Assembly (NCBI RefSeq): GCF_021869535.1
Contig: NW_026262734.1
Coordinates: forward strand, 93,997,285 to 94,061,284
Reading direction: 5' to 3'
From: Mytilus californianus
Lineage: Eukaryota > Mollusca > Bivalvia > Mytilida > Mytilidae
DNA length: 64,000 bases
The notes below the pieces were generated by a model that was not told where the DNA came from, did no database searches, and saw only the letters and a list, made by a program, of their open reading frames with translations. Shown one piece after another: positions 32,622-45,252 of the stretch; position 1 is the first letter of the stretch; every line of letters starts with the position of its first letter. A program made the translations under genes and the position numbers.

Positions 32622-32766
32622 GGGGCGGATCCATCCAATTTTCAAAAGGGGGTTCCAACCCCAGATGAAAGGGAGGCTCCAACCATATGTCCCCAATCAA
32701 AAGCATTGATCGTCAAAAAAGGGTGGGTTCAACCCCTTGACACCCCCTTTTGGATCCGCAACTGTT
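32622..32766. mobile_element. GGATCCGCC-family TIR element, copy 2
   Basis: GGGGCGGATCCATCC at the left, TTTTGGATCCGCAACTG at the right; the interior has GGGGGTTCCAACCCC and GGTTCAACCCC. Same family as 10786-10960. Confidence 0.65.
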
Positions 32767-33282
32767 ATTCATCAAAGACAGTGATCCTGGTTATAAAAGT
32801 TGCATTATCACAAGGTAATCCAATGCACTTTTTTCTGCCTTTCTTTACCTATAAAAGCCTTTTACTTTTTTTTAAATATTCAATACTATTTTGATTTGTA
32901 TTATAACTATCTGTGATCTATTTTTGAACTATTGATCGGTCATGTGATTGTTCTGTAAAAATGACACCTACAATTCACTGTACGTAATATGTGTAGTAGT
33001 TATTCATTATTTAAGCATCGATTTAAGTTTACCTCTATGGTGAAACTTGAATACATATAAGGTAAACACTTTTTTTTTACATTAGCATATGTATAAACAA
33101 TTAATGTTATTTTTTAATGTTACCATTACGATATTGTATGTATATACAATGAAGTAGAAACGAAAGTAGATGTTATGGTTGGCATTGTCTTTCTGACATT
33201 AACGGTCTTAATAACTACACTTCAATAACAACTAACAAAATGAATGCATTCAGCCGTGCAAACTGACTCAGCCGTCAGACAT
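32767..33282. other. Noncoding DNA
   Basis: AT-rich, nothing recognised. Confidence 0.4.
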
Positions 33283-33450
33283 GGGGTAATTGAAATATGT
33301 AATTGTAAATGACCGTAATTAATTACAATTTCTCAAGTAATTGAATGTAATGTGTAATTGAGCTTTTTTTCAATTACAAGTAACTGAAAGTATAAGGAAT
33401 TACATAGCCAAAATTGACTAAAATTTCAATTGACAATTACTTTTCAGTTA
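33283..33450. repeat. GTAATTG-rich repeat
   Basis: Words GTAATTGAAAT, TAATTACAATT, CAATTACAAGTAACTG and GACAATTAC occur in both orientations, giving weak internal pairing. Probably a MITE of the GTAATTG type seen in many invertebrates; edges not determined. Confidence 0.45.
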
Positions 33451-33677
33451 CATTTGAAATTTGGATCAGAAAGATTGAATCTTGTGTTTCCTAAAAAAAA
33501 TCAGGAAAAGCCATGACCTTAGTAAATGTAGTTAGCTGACAAAGCAAAGCATACACAGTATATTTTCTGTATTTACACAACTATGGGAGATTCTTTATTT
33601 TGTACTGAAAGAACAAATAATAAAAAAGAAGAAAAAAAAAGATAATTAAAAACCAATTGTTTAAAGAACAATTGAAG

Positions 33678-35897
33678 GTCTTTCCACATCAATTTTCTAA
33701 ATAATTGATAAGAAGCTACTTCTTGTTTACTCAAAGTTACTATTGGCGTCCAATCATAGGTTTCTTCATACCGATTCAATAAACACTTGGTTTCTATAGA
33801 CTTTTACCTGAAATAAGGGGGATAATTGACAACTTCCGGTTTAGAAAATGTCACTTCCGGTCTCATATGATAGCTTTATTTACACTGATTCCAAAAATAT
33901 ATGGTTTATGTATACTTTTGCCTGTAAAAAGGGAGATAATATGCTACTTCAGGTTTATAAAATGTAACTTCCGGTCTCAAATGATAGGCTAATGTATGAC
34001 CATTCAAAAAATATATGGTTTCTATGTACTTTTACATGAAATAAGTGCATAAATTACGACTTCCGGTTCACTCAAGGTCACTTCCGGTTGATATTTTTCA
34101 AGCTCATATGTTACCCAACATTTTGCAAAACATCTCATGGCTTTATCATGTACTAATCTGAAGAAATAATCAATTTACCTTAAAATAAAACATTTCAGGG
34201 GCAATAACATCTATAAGATGTCACTGGATTGATTCAGACCAATTATATCATATCTTCATCACAATATAACAAACAATTTGCACTAGTTCTTTTATATATA
34301 ACGACCTCATTTTCTAAGTAAGGCCCGAAGGACCTCAAATAAAAAGACTATAGTTTTATACGGTTTACGGTTTATGAGTAACAAAAACATAACGACAAAT
34401 TTAATTGATAAAGGTAGATAACTCCTTTAAAATTTCACCTGATCGATTCGATCCAAATCAGCCAAAAATTTCTGAGGATGTAACGAACAAATATGAAAAA
34501 GAATTTTGTCGTTATCTTTTTTGGTTATGGAGGAGATACACTCACAAGAAAAACAGTGTTTGGGGAGATAACTCTTACAATAAAAAAGTCTTCGCCTGAA
34601 AGAGATATAAGAGCGCAATAACTGTTCGATATCATATTCAAAACATCTAAGCAACATCTTGTGAAACAACTTTATACCGCAAGAAAAGGGTTTGGTGGAA
34701 GAAGAAAAAAAACTAAAAACCAATTGTTCAGAAAACAATTGAAGGTCTTTCCACATCAATTTTCAAAGTTATTGAAAAGCATCTAGTTCCGGTTTACTCA
34801 ATGTTAAAATTGGCATCCAATCATTAGTTTCTTTATACTGATGGGATAAATAAATGGTTTCTATATACTTTTGAGTGAAATAATGGAGATAATGAGCTAC
34901 TCCCGGTGAAGTAAATGTTATTTCCGGTCTCATAAGAAAGCTTCTTTCACACTGATTCCAAAATATATAGTTTCTATATACTTTTGTATGTAAAACAGGA
35001 GATAATTGGCCACTTCCGGTTGATCGAAAGTCACTTCTGGTCTCGAGTAAGAAGTTTATGTATCTATATTACAAAATATATGGATTCCGAGTACTTTTCC
35101 ATGAAAAAAGTGCAAAAATAGCTACTTCCGGTTTTCTCAAGGTCACTTTCGTTTGCCATTTTTCAAGGTCATATTTCACCTATCATTTTGTAAAAGATCA
35201 TATGGCTTTATAATGAACCAAGCTGAAGTAATAATCAATTAACCTTATAATTAGACATTTCAGGGGCACTAACTCCTATAAGATGCCATAAGATTGTATC
35301 AGACCAAACGTAACATATCTTCATTACAATAAAGCAAACATTTTGCACTTGGTGTTTCATATATATCTTTAAAAGTGTTGGAGAAAATGCTAAAACAAGG
35401 AAAAGTCAAAATTGAGAACTTGACCTTTACCTTGACCTCATTTTCTAAGTTAGGACCTAGGGACCTCAAATAAAAAGATTCCATGGTTATACGGTAAACG
35501 GTTTATGAGTTAAAAAAAAACATACCGACAAATTTATTTGGTAAAGGTAGATAACTCCTATAAAATTTCATCGAATCGCTTCGATCCGAATTAGTCAAAA
35601 ATTTCTGAGGATGTAACGAACAATTTAGAAAAAGAATTTTGTCGATATCTTTTTTTGTTACGAAGGAGATGCACACACTTGATAAACAGTAAATAGGGAG
35701 ATAACTCTTACAAAGAAAATTTTTCGGCTTAGAATGTGTGAAAATAAAAAGCGCATAAACTGTATGATACTATATAAGAAATATCTTAGCGACATATTGC
35801 GAAACAAACATTTTACGCGAGAACAAAATTTGGCGGAAGAAAAAAATAATAATCAGAACAAATACAATAGGTCTTTCCACAGAAAAGTGGAAAGACC
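33678..35897. repeat. Two tandem ~1.1-kb units bounded by GGTCTTTCCAC
   Basis: Unit A starts with GGTCTTTCCAC at 33678, unit B at 34744, and the block closes with the hairpin GGTCTTTCCAC...GTGGAAAGACC (35870-35897). Each unit has the same order: several CACTTCCGGT blocks, CATTTCAGGGGCA, GACCTCATTTTCTAAGT, AAAAATTTCTGAGGATGTAA, GGGGAGATAACTCTTACAA, and, at the end of A, AACCAATTGTT. Units differ clearly, so the duplication is old. No coding capacity seen. The terminal hairpin is a possible transposon end. Confidence 0.75.
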
Positions 35898-36039
35898 TAA
35901 TAAAAATATGCAATAACTTGTGTTTAAAAGAAACCATTAGTAAGTCACTGTTTATACCTTGATTAGCTTTTGTCTACATGTATATACAGATAGATATTAT
36001 TAGACGTTGATTTATCATAATCAACTTTAAATCGGGTGG

Positions 36040-36150
36040 TGTGCTTTGTTTTTGCGCCAATTTGCATTTCATTTGCGCCAAAAAATCTTTAATTTGCGCC
36101 ACAAACCATATTTCATTTGCGCCTAAAATAAAACATTTCATTTACGCCTA
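36040..36150. repeat. Short TTTGCGCC-motif array
   Basis: CATTTGCGCCAAAA-like units recur five to six times with variable spacing. Confidence 0.7.
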
Positions 36151-36159
36151 TACTACAGC

Positions 36160-37430
36160 AGGTAAATAATATCAAAACAAGATTTATTCAAAAGAGACTT
36201 TTAAAAATGACTTTGAAACTGTTTTTGGTTGCATAACACATATTCATCAGAAATCAGGCATCATAAAACCATAATGAGAGCACTTTACATTGATCAGAGG
36301 CTTTTCATAATAATGTTAAAACACAGTTCTGTAATAAATCAACGTGATCATAAAACCTAAAAGAAAGCACTATACACTGGAATGTTTGTCCCGAAAAATT
36401 ACTTCTAAATTTATAAAAATGTATTCGTACATTTGCAGATAGATAAAATAAGTATTATTCCATGTTTGATTTGGAAAATAAAAGTTTGACTTGCATATAA
36501 AATATTAAATAATACAACCCTCCCCCTTTTTCCCTTTTCCATACCCTCTTCTATACATGTTTGTACCGTATGCTGCAAATATATTCCCGCGGTATGTACA
36601 AGCCAATTCGTTACGTACATTGTACCTCATTTTTTACATTGATCGTGTGTGTTTCCATTTCATACCTTAATTATGGGGCAAATCATTCTTTTGTAGTATT
36701 TTAAATCCTTAAAACTTTATACTGGTCATAACTAGTTTTGAGGATTTTCAACAAATGAAATCTACCCAAGTCCTCATCCTTTCTACGAGAAATGGGTATT
36801 TTTCCACATTGCATGTAACTTTTTCTTGTTAATATAAGCTTTGAAGTTTTCCTTAAGGATTTTGTACCCTTTTGTTGTTTCAATGCTAAAGAATGTAAAT
36901 TTTACAGAAAATCCACAGCTTTTCCCCGTGTACTCTTATTTTTGAAAATTATGTACTAGTTCTAAATAGAAAGTGGATTAATGAATGCAGTGCTAGCAAT
37001 GATCTCCCTAAAAGAAATCTTGAAATAAAGATATTAGTTAAAACGAGTACAAATATGGACCAACTTAAGTACACCTGCCAGGGTGTGCTCGTCTTTAATG
37101 ACTCTGCAAGAGGTTTTTTAGGATTGTAAACAACAAACGCTAGCACACCATGGATGAACTAGTGAGTAATCTAGGTTTCAAATGTCATAACGAAAGTCTC
37201 TGTAATAAAGTCTGTGGATTTTCTGCAAAAATTTAGGCTTGAGATGACACAAAATCCACATTTTCTACTAAATGAAATTAGACAATAAATATAATTTCTG
37301 TGAAAGACGTTTCCCTTTGGTATATGTACAAAATGATATGTCTCATTTTATTCAGTATTTTTGCTGTTTTGATATTATCACGGTTTAATTAAGCAGTACA
37401 AACAATCTTTAATACCCGTAATTATTATTC
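36160..37430. other. Noncoding DNA with one small inverted pair
   Basis: AT-rich. CAGAAAATCCACAG (about 36904) and CTGTGGATTTTCTG (about 37212) pair across about 300 bp. No gene recognised. Confidence 0.4.
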
Positions 37431-37437
37431 ATGTTAT

Positions 37438-38035
37438 TGATCATCATAACAAATAAACAAATATGGTTGAACTTACACCTCAAAAACTACTCTGAATACA
37501 GACTTACCTGTGCAGTTGGAAACGTTTTTTAAAGGCCTGGCATCCACTAGATATATAAAAGTCAAATGCATTTTGTATATCAGAAAGATAAAATCTTTTT
37601 TGGATTTTGATGGGCATTTTTTTTCGTTCCTGTGGTTGGTGTAAAAATAAACAATCACCTGAATTACATTTGATACTGTCCACTCATTTACACCCTTTAA
37701 CTCATCTATTGTTGTGTGGATATCTATTGTCCTTCTTTTGTCCATGTCAATCAAGGAAAATCAATACTATACAACAGTTGTTACCTGAGAGGGAGTATCT
37801 CAAAGCTTTAACCCAACTTAGTTTCTTTTTACGTCTTCTGCAGGAACAAACAAAAACATGCCCATCAAAATCCAAAAAAGATTTTATCTTTTTAAAGCAC
37901 AAAATGCATTTAACTTTTATACATCTAGTGGATGCCAGGCCTTAAAACGTATCCAACTGCACAAGTTAGTCTGTACTCAGAGCAGTTTTTGAGATGTAGA
38001 TACAGCCATTTTTGTCCATTTGTTATGATGAACCT
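37438..38035. repeat. Inverted repeat, ~190-bp arms
   Basis: The left arm (37438-37625) and right arm (37838-38035) are inverted copies: GGCCTGGCATCCACTAG against CTAGTGGATGCCAGGCC, GGATTTTGATGGGCAT against ATGCCCATCAAAATCC, and ATCATCATAACAAAT against ATTTGTTATGATGAA. The spacer is about 210 bp. It is a foldback-type element without coding capacity. Confidence 0.8.
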
Positions 38036-38039
38036 TATC

Positions 38040-38555
38040 ATTACGCCGCATCAGCGCAAAAATATGCTATATCCCGGCGATTGCTATTATTAATCTATAT
38101 TATTTTGCAAGTTTTTCGTATGTTTAAACTGTGCTTTAGCTGCTTACATTTATATCCTTTTGCATTCAGTTGTGCTTTATTTTTGCATGTGCTTTGTTTG
38201 TATTGATTGCATGTTTTAATTGCTTGCGTGTGTTCTATGTGAATATGTTGATCTGCTCTTTATTTTGCATGTGCTATATCTGTATTGATATCGTCTGCTT
38301 TTATTGCCTTTGTGTGTTTTACATACATGTTGCTTTGTTTTCGTTATTGCATGTGCTTTGTATTTCTTGATACGTACTGTGTATATTGCTTATATGTGCT
38401 GTATATGTATGTGTTGCTCTTCAAGGGTTGTTCTTGTTATGTTATTATATCAGTCGGTTTAAAAGGTCTATAGAGTTTATGTTCTATGTTGATTGTAAAA
38501 TGAAACCCCGTTTTCAAATAAAGATAACTTTACTTTACTTTACTTTCGATTCATT
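38040..38555 (+). mobile_element. LINE-like 3' tail with (ACTTT)n end
   Basis: T-rich sequence with repeated TGCATGTGCTTTGT and TGTATTGAT words ends AAACCCCGTTTTCAAATAAAG followed by (ACTTT)3. A tail of this sort, with AATAAA and a short terminal microsatellite, is typical of some non-LTR retrotransposons. No coding part remains. Confidence 0.5.
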
Positions 38556-39959
38556 TGGTTTAATCAAAATTATTTTCCCCTTCTACATGTAAAATTATTA
38601 GGTTAATTAACCAACAGAAAAGGCAATTGGTGCCTATCATCGAATATGATCCTGACCCTGACCTTATATCTAAATTCAAATATGATCCTGACCTTGACCT
38701 TTGATCTAAATTCAAATATTTTTTTTACATATTTTCGTGTTAGAACCATTATCTTTTTTGTGTGAACCCGTTCACGCCTATATATAGGTGAGTTTTGTTA
38801 GCTTCTATGGGTCATTCAGATAACTTCGGAAACAAGATTCTCGGAACGTCTCGAAAATTTTCGATCATTTATACAGGTAGTTATCTATGTCTTTGATGAT
38901 AATGACCCTCTTTGAATAGGCGCCAATGGGACATTGTATATTTCATAAATCAAAGTTCATTTGAAGATCGGAAATTTAAAAAGTAAAGACTGTAGATAAA
39001 AAAAAAGCATCGATATATTTTAAACTTTGCATTTTGACAGAACATATATGTGTTTTGATGTGAATGTTTGTTAAATATCAAGTATAATGATAACGCAATT
39101 ATATAGTTTATGTTTTGAGACGGTCCCTGTGTGTGTAGTATTTGATATCACGTGCTATTGTGCATTGTGATTATAAACCTGGGAAAAGTATACTGACAAT
39201 ATATTATGACCCAGGATAACCTGATTATTTCTGAACGATTACCACGTGATATTTTGTATTTCCATCATAGCCTGGACAAATGTCGGAAAGCAAGAAACGA
39301 TACTTCTGTTTAAAATATTATCTCCGGTCGGAAACACAGTGGTTGGCCGAAAGCATAAAGATATTTAAACAAAACAATATTATGTCAAAAATACTTAATT
39401 TCATTAATGAATACTAACAGACCAAGGGAATATTCATTAAAATTATTAAGTTTTAACTGAAGCTAAATTTATCATATTAAATAGAATATAATCATGATAA
39501 TTAATAATGTTATCCTATGTCCCTCAGCGTTTAACAGTGAATACATTTATGAAAATTATATGCAACATATGAGAACCAATTATTAAGCGGAGGCACACAC
39601 ATAAATTAGTATCTAAAATTAAGACTGTAGTGGATGAAAAGAAAATAGTTGTTTCAGTTTATAAGGATTTTAAATCCTTCACAAAAAAATATAAGTAATA
39701 TTTTACAACAATCATTTCATTACTACGTTGATTATTTTATACCGCGTTAGAATGGTTTTATAAGTCTCTACTTATACTTTGAATAGCAATATATTCATAA
39801 AATGGAAAGGTAAATTTGAAGAAGAGATTGATTTGATAAAACAAATGCGGTAAATACTTGATGTTTGTGTTTATTAATAGTATGTTTAAAATTTTCGGAA
39901 AAGATTCATCAACAGGAATGTATGTTTGTTTTTATATATATATAAGAGTTCAACCTTTA

Positions 39960-40922
39960 AAGTTGTGGTCACACCTTACCGGATAGCACAAACGGACGCC
40001 TAACGGATGATAAAAAAGTTTTCCGTTGACAAAAATGTTATCCGTTGGTAGTCCGTTGATGTACTGACCAAATAAAACGGACGCGTAACGAATGAATAAC
40101 GGACACACACCGGATATGCAACGTACGAGAAACGGAAACGTACCGGACAGAACGAATGTCGAACGTATATCCAACGGACGAGTACCCCATAAAACGGACA
40201 CCTAACGGAAGCGTACCAGATAAAACGGATGAACAAGATATACGGAAAAATTTATGGCGACAATAATAATACATGTATATCGCATAAACATACAAAACGT
40301 TTCCGTGTAAATGGTTTTGGTTTGTTCTTCAAAATGCCGCCAAAGTGTAGTGTCTGGCCTAAATAAGAGCTGTTTGATAGTGAAGACGTGCCCTTACTCT
40401 AATTCAATTATGAATAATAAGAATTCATGACACTCAAGAAATCTGACATACCAGTAATTGGCATTTTTGACGCGAAATTTTCAATTGGTATTTATCCGTC
40501 TCAGATGCGTTCATCATCCATTTTATCCATTATACGTCCGGTAGAAGTCCGTTTCCCATTCGTTCAACATCCGTTTAATCCGTTAAACGTCCGGTAGAAG
40601 TCCGTTTGTGAATTTGTCTACCGGACCTCTAACGGATGAATAACGGACAAGTAACGGATACAAAACGGAAACGGAACGGACGAGTACCGTATAAAACGGA
40701 CGCCTACCGGATATATAACGAACACTTCATCCGTTGAAAGTCCGTTCAAAGTTTTGAACATGCTCAAAATTTTCCACCGGACAGAACGGACGTCGACGGA
40801 TAAAACGGACGCTGAGCGGACATGAAACGGAAATGAACGGACGTCTAACAGATATGAACGGATTAAAAAAATGTTATCCGTTCGGCGTCCGTTCGCGCTA
40901 TCCGTTAAGGTGTGATCTGGGC
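39960..40922. mobile_element. 963-bp TIR element with ACGGA-rich interior, TTA flanks (left palindrome arm)
   Basis: The left end has GTGGTCACACCTTACCGGAT and the right end TCCGTTAAGGTGTGATCTGGGC, giving inverted ends around CACACCTTAxCGGATAGC. TTA flanks both sides (39957-39959, 40923-40925), as expected for PIF/Harbinger-type insertion. The interior is full of AACGGACGCCTAACGGATG-like words, then the complement ATCCGTT. The right palindrome arm lacks it: that arm reads, inverted, GTTCAACTTTATAGCATTTA, the empty site. Confidence 0.8.
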
Positions 40923-41439
40923 TTATAGCATCTAAATTTTTGCAATATGGTGCAATTTTGAAAAATGTATGCATTGGGTTGACGAGCTATTCCAGCTACA
41001 CACGTCTTGGTTCATTTACATTATATTAGACCCTCTTCACACGACACAACAAAATCGGATTTTAAATCCTATTTGACAAGAATATTGGTTTGCGTTTACA
41101 CAAATTCTGGATAAAATGACGATGAATCCCTAGTCAAACCACTTGAGGTAGATAGTTTGACATCCGAATTCAACTAACATTAGATTTGAGCCTAGAATAA
41201 ATGTACGCGATGACGCAAATACATATTCTAATCCAGAGTATCGGTGCGTATGTTTTCCATTCACTATAAGTAAGAGCTTGAAATATGACTTTGAAGGATG
41301 GTTAGCACTAATGTACTCTGACCTCTAGTTGTTTCTCTTTTCTTTTTCTGTTTTTTTGTTAGTGACTATCCTATTGTAACCTTTATTTTTTTTTTAATTA
41401 CTAAGGATTTGCTACCCTAAAAAAAGATTACCTAAGCTG

Positions 41440-41605
41440 TATTTAGTAAAACTTTTCGGAAAGTTTGGTCTTCACTGCTCTTCAACTTCGTACTTTATTT
41501 GGACTTTTTAACTGTTTTGATTCGAGCGTCACTGAGGAGTCATTTGTAGACGAAACGTACGTCTGGCGTACAAAATGTTAATCCTGGTATCTATGATGAG
41601 AATAT
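41440..41605 (+). repeat. GACGAAACGCGCG-family repeat inside the left palindrome arm
   Basis: CTTTTCGGAAAGTTTGGTC, GAGCGTCACTGAGGAGT and GACGAAACGTACGTCTGGCG. Its inverted counterpart is at 43375-43525, so it predates the palindrome. Confidence 0.8.
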
Positions 41606-42608
41606 TTGACTTTTATCAAACATATCTTTTTCTATAAATTTGTTCTTTTGAGAGCATATTCAGGTATTCATAAAACTTCTGAAAACAAGATATTCTTCAA
41701 AACTAAGATTTTCCTGTAGAATATATGGAATGATTAAGGTAACTTCAGGAAAATACCACCTATATACCATGAGTGCAGAGAGCTTCAATAATGAGTATAA
41801 GAATAATTGAAAGCATTCAGGAAACAAAATTTGATGATATGAAAGATAAAATAAATGCATACAGGTTATAAAGCAAACTGAGTGCTGAAATTTATATTGC
41901 GATTGGTCTGTGCAATTTGTTCCAAACATCGGATTTGCAAAAACTGGGAATTGCAATAGGATTAGGACTTTGTATATCAAACACGAAGCAAAACTAATGT
42001 ATGCTCCCAAGTAATAAATAAAATAGTCAAGCCTTAAAAGGAAAATTTAAAAATATATCTGTATCCACTTTTCTATTTACAACTAAAATACAACAGCGCT
42101 TTTAATTGACTTGTGCAATAATTTACACACAATTACATTTTTACAATCAAGATGTTTTAACATCATCATTACCCTATCCTATCCACAGTCAATTATTCCA
42201 AATCAAAAGCAAAAGAATCAGCAACAGTATTTTGGTGATCGGTCAGCGGTCTCGGGTTCACGTGTTGCTTTTTCTTCTTTTTTTTATTAAAGAAAGCAAA
42301 TTATTTATCCATTGACACAGGCTGAAAAGATCTGGAATATGGGCGCAAGTTCACAAGATATGTGTGTCATGTAACATTGTAGATGACATCTGACCTTAAC
42401 CTCTGATCTGAAATAAAAAACAAGTTGCTTTCTTTAAAAGAAAAAAGCAACACGTGAACTCGAGACCGCTGAAATTTTTGTTTAAGGATGATGTTAAAAC
42501 GCCTATATTGAAAATATGTAATTATGTGTAGATTCTTGTCTGTGACATAATATATTGTTAGTATAAAAGTCCCAGATTCTTGCACAAGTCAATTAATAGT
42601 TATCAAAG

Positions 42609-42725
42609 GTACCATGCTTATAATTTAATACGCCAGACGCGCGTTTTGTCTATATAAGACTCATCAGTGACGCTCAGATCAAAATAGTTATAAAGCCAAA
42701 CAAGTACAAAGTTGAAAAGCACTGT
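42609..42725 (-). repeat. GACGAAACGCGCG-family repeat only in the right palindrome arm
   Basis: TACGCCAGACGCGCGTTTTG, GACTCATCAGTGACGCTC and GTACAAAGTTGAAAAGCA interrupt an alignment that is continuous in the left arm (there: CAACAGCGCTTTTAATTGAC at about 42090-42110). It therefore inserted after the arms formed. Confidence 0.75.
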
Positions 42726-43374
42726 TGGATTTTAGTTGTAAATAAAAAGTGTATACAGATACCATTTGGATTTACCTTTTAAGATTGATTAGTTTATGAC
42801 TTGGGAGTGTACACCATTTTTTCTTCGTGTTAAATATACATATATATTGCAATTACTAGTTTCTTTAAACCGGATGTCTAAATCAAATTGCACAGGCCAA
42901 TCGCAATGTAAATTTCAGCACTCAGTTTGCTTTATAACCTGGATGCATTTATCCTATCTGTTATATCTTCATATTTTGTTTCCTAGATGCCTTCAATTAT
43001 ACTCATACTCACTATCGAAGCTGTCAGTTCTCATGGTAGAGGTGGTATATAGAAATTGAAAGTCCAATTTCCATGTGAAATGTAACTCTGTGGCATGCAA
43101 CTTATATGAAGGTTTCGTATTTTGTTCTTGTGAGTATCACACAAGCTTCATTAGGACGTCTTATATAATGACATTTTTTTTTTGGTTTCATAAAACATCT
43201 CAAATTTAAGGATTTCCTGAAGTTACTTCAATCCATCCAAATGGTCTACAGGAAAACTTAGTTTTGAAGAATATCTTGTTTTCAGAAGATTTATGAATAC
43301 CTGAGTATGCTCTCAAAAGAACCAATTTATATAAAAAGATATGCTTGGTAAAAGTCAATAAACTCATTATCGAT

Positions 43375-43525
43375 ACCAGGATTAACATTTTGTACGCCAG
43401 ATGCGCGTTTCGTGTACAAAAGACTCATCAGTGACGCTTGAATCAAAAAGTTAAAAAAAAAAACCAAATAAAGTACGAAGTTGAAGAGCATTGGGTACCC
43501 ATAATTCCGAAAAAGTTTTGCCAAA
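43375..43525 (-). repeat. GACGAAACGCGCG-family repeat in the right palindrome arm (paired copy)
   Basis: TTTGTACGCCAGATGCGCGT, GACTCATCAGTGACGCTTG and AAGTACGAAGTTGAAGAGCA, the inverted partner of 41440-41605. Confidence 0.8.
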
Positions 43526-43629
43526 TACAGCTAAGGTAATCTCTTCCTTGGGTATGTCGAAATTTTCAAAGTTTATAATAGGACAGTCACTCAAAAAAAG
43601 TAAAGGAAAAGAGATACGAAATGCGAAAA

Positions 43630-43835
43630 TTCACATTCCCCGAACAAAATTATCATTTTAGCATGCATGTTGTTTTCTGTGTGTATTACATTTTAATGTT
43701 GTGTTTCTGTTGTGTCGTAGTTCTCCTCTTATATTTGATGTGTTTCCCTCAGTTTTAGTTTGTAACCCGGATTTGTTTTTTTCTCAATCGATTTATGAAT
43801 TTCGAACAGCGGTATACTACTGTTGCCTTTATTTA
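43630..43835 (+). repeat. ~200-bp interspersed repeat only in the right palindrome arm
   Basis: TGTTGTGTCGTAGTTCTCCT, TTTCCCTCAGTTTTAGTTTG and CGAACAGCGGTATACTACTG, a sequence I recall as dispersed in mussels. The left arm has no counterpart between about 41255 and 41335. Confidence 0.65.
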
Positions 43836-44570
43836 TTTCTTGCGCAAGTAATAGTAAATGGAATACATTACTTTGATATTATGGATAAGAATATGCATTT
43901 GCGTTATCACATATCTTCATCCTAGGCTCAAATCTAATGTTCGTTGAATACGGATGTCAAACTACCGCAAACCGATATTGTTGTCAAATCGAATTGTGTC
44001 GGGTGAACAGGGTGTAATATAACGTAAATAAACCAAGACGTGTTTAGGACAGCTGGTCAACACAATGCATACAATTTTTAAAATCGCATCATATTGCAAA
44101 GATTTAAATGCTATAAAGTTGAACTATTAAAAACACACAAAAAATTTGAAATTTGATTAACATACATTCCTGTTAATAAATCTTTTCCGAAAATTTAAAA
44201 TATACTATCAATAAACACAAACGTCACGTAATAGCAAATAGACATTTTATATCATATCAAAGTCTTCTTCCAAGTCTCACTTTCCATTTTATAGATATAT
44301 TGCTACATGTAAACAAAATATAAGTAGAGACATATAAAACTATACTCAAACGGTGTCAAATATTAAAGTAGTAAATGAATGATTATTGTAAAATATTAAC
44401 TACGTTTTTGTAAGATGCAAGGATTTAAAATCCTTGTAAATTGAAACAACTAATTTTTTTTTCATTCACTACACTCAGTTTAAATTTTATATACTAATTT
44501 ATGTGTGTACATCCCTGGCAATTGATTCTCATATGTTGCATGTAATTTTCATAAATGTATTCACTGTTAA

Positions 44571-45252
44571 AGGGGCATTAGTTGTCAAATTCATGTTCAC
44601 CGATTTGACTCAAATTTTCATATTTGATTTATAACATACTGAAACGTATATCTAAATTACAATAAGTCTGAAATAAACAATTAACACTGCACGGACTCGA
44701 TAATATTTATCAGCATTTCTTGTGTATCTTAGTCTAGACGCCATCTAATTAACCATCGAGATGAACTCCGAAGACTACCGACGGTCACATAACCCGATAT
44801 AAACATAAACATAAATATAAATAGATAGCGACCTCATGCAATTGGTCTGTTTGATTTCATGAAATAGGTTAAAAAATAAGTTAATCATCATTTTTACCTT
44901 TTTATGAATGATTTTTTGAGGATCGAATCAGTCAACGAAATGGTTCATCCTTGTTTCACTTTCAATGTTGACATTCTTTTCCTTTTAATGGCTGAACACG
45001 ACTAATACATGCGTAACCAATCTCTAGCTAACGGGTTAAATTGAAGGTCACATGAATACGGATTCAATTAGGTCGAATTACTCACTTGCAAGTGAAAAAT
45101 TCATCAGTGATGTTTCTTAGCATATTTTGACAAAATTGAACTAAACTGGCTGCTAAAAGCGAATTATCATTTCACTATTTCACTTTCATTAATGATTGAA
45201 CAAAAAAAATCCTATTTTATTTTTTTTTTTATATCTCGTAGCTAATGCCCCT
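44571..45252 (+). mobile_element. 682-bp piggyBac-like MITE with TTAA flanks (right palindrome arm)
   Basis: Perfect 11-bp ends AGGGGCATTAG (44571-44581) and CTAATGCCCCT (45242-45252) are flanked by TTAA at 44567-44570 and 45253-45256, the target preference of piggyBac elements. The left palindrome arm keeps the unoccupied site (inverted: CACTGTTAAACGCTGAGGG, near 39530). Relatives are at 286-985 and 30594-30841. No transposase frame. Confidence 0.88.

Noticed and set aside
38012..38592. Small hydrophobic proteins
   Set aside because: Frames come from T-rich sequence in all three frames next to a LINE-like tail; membrane-like character is due to base composition.
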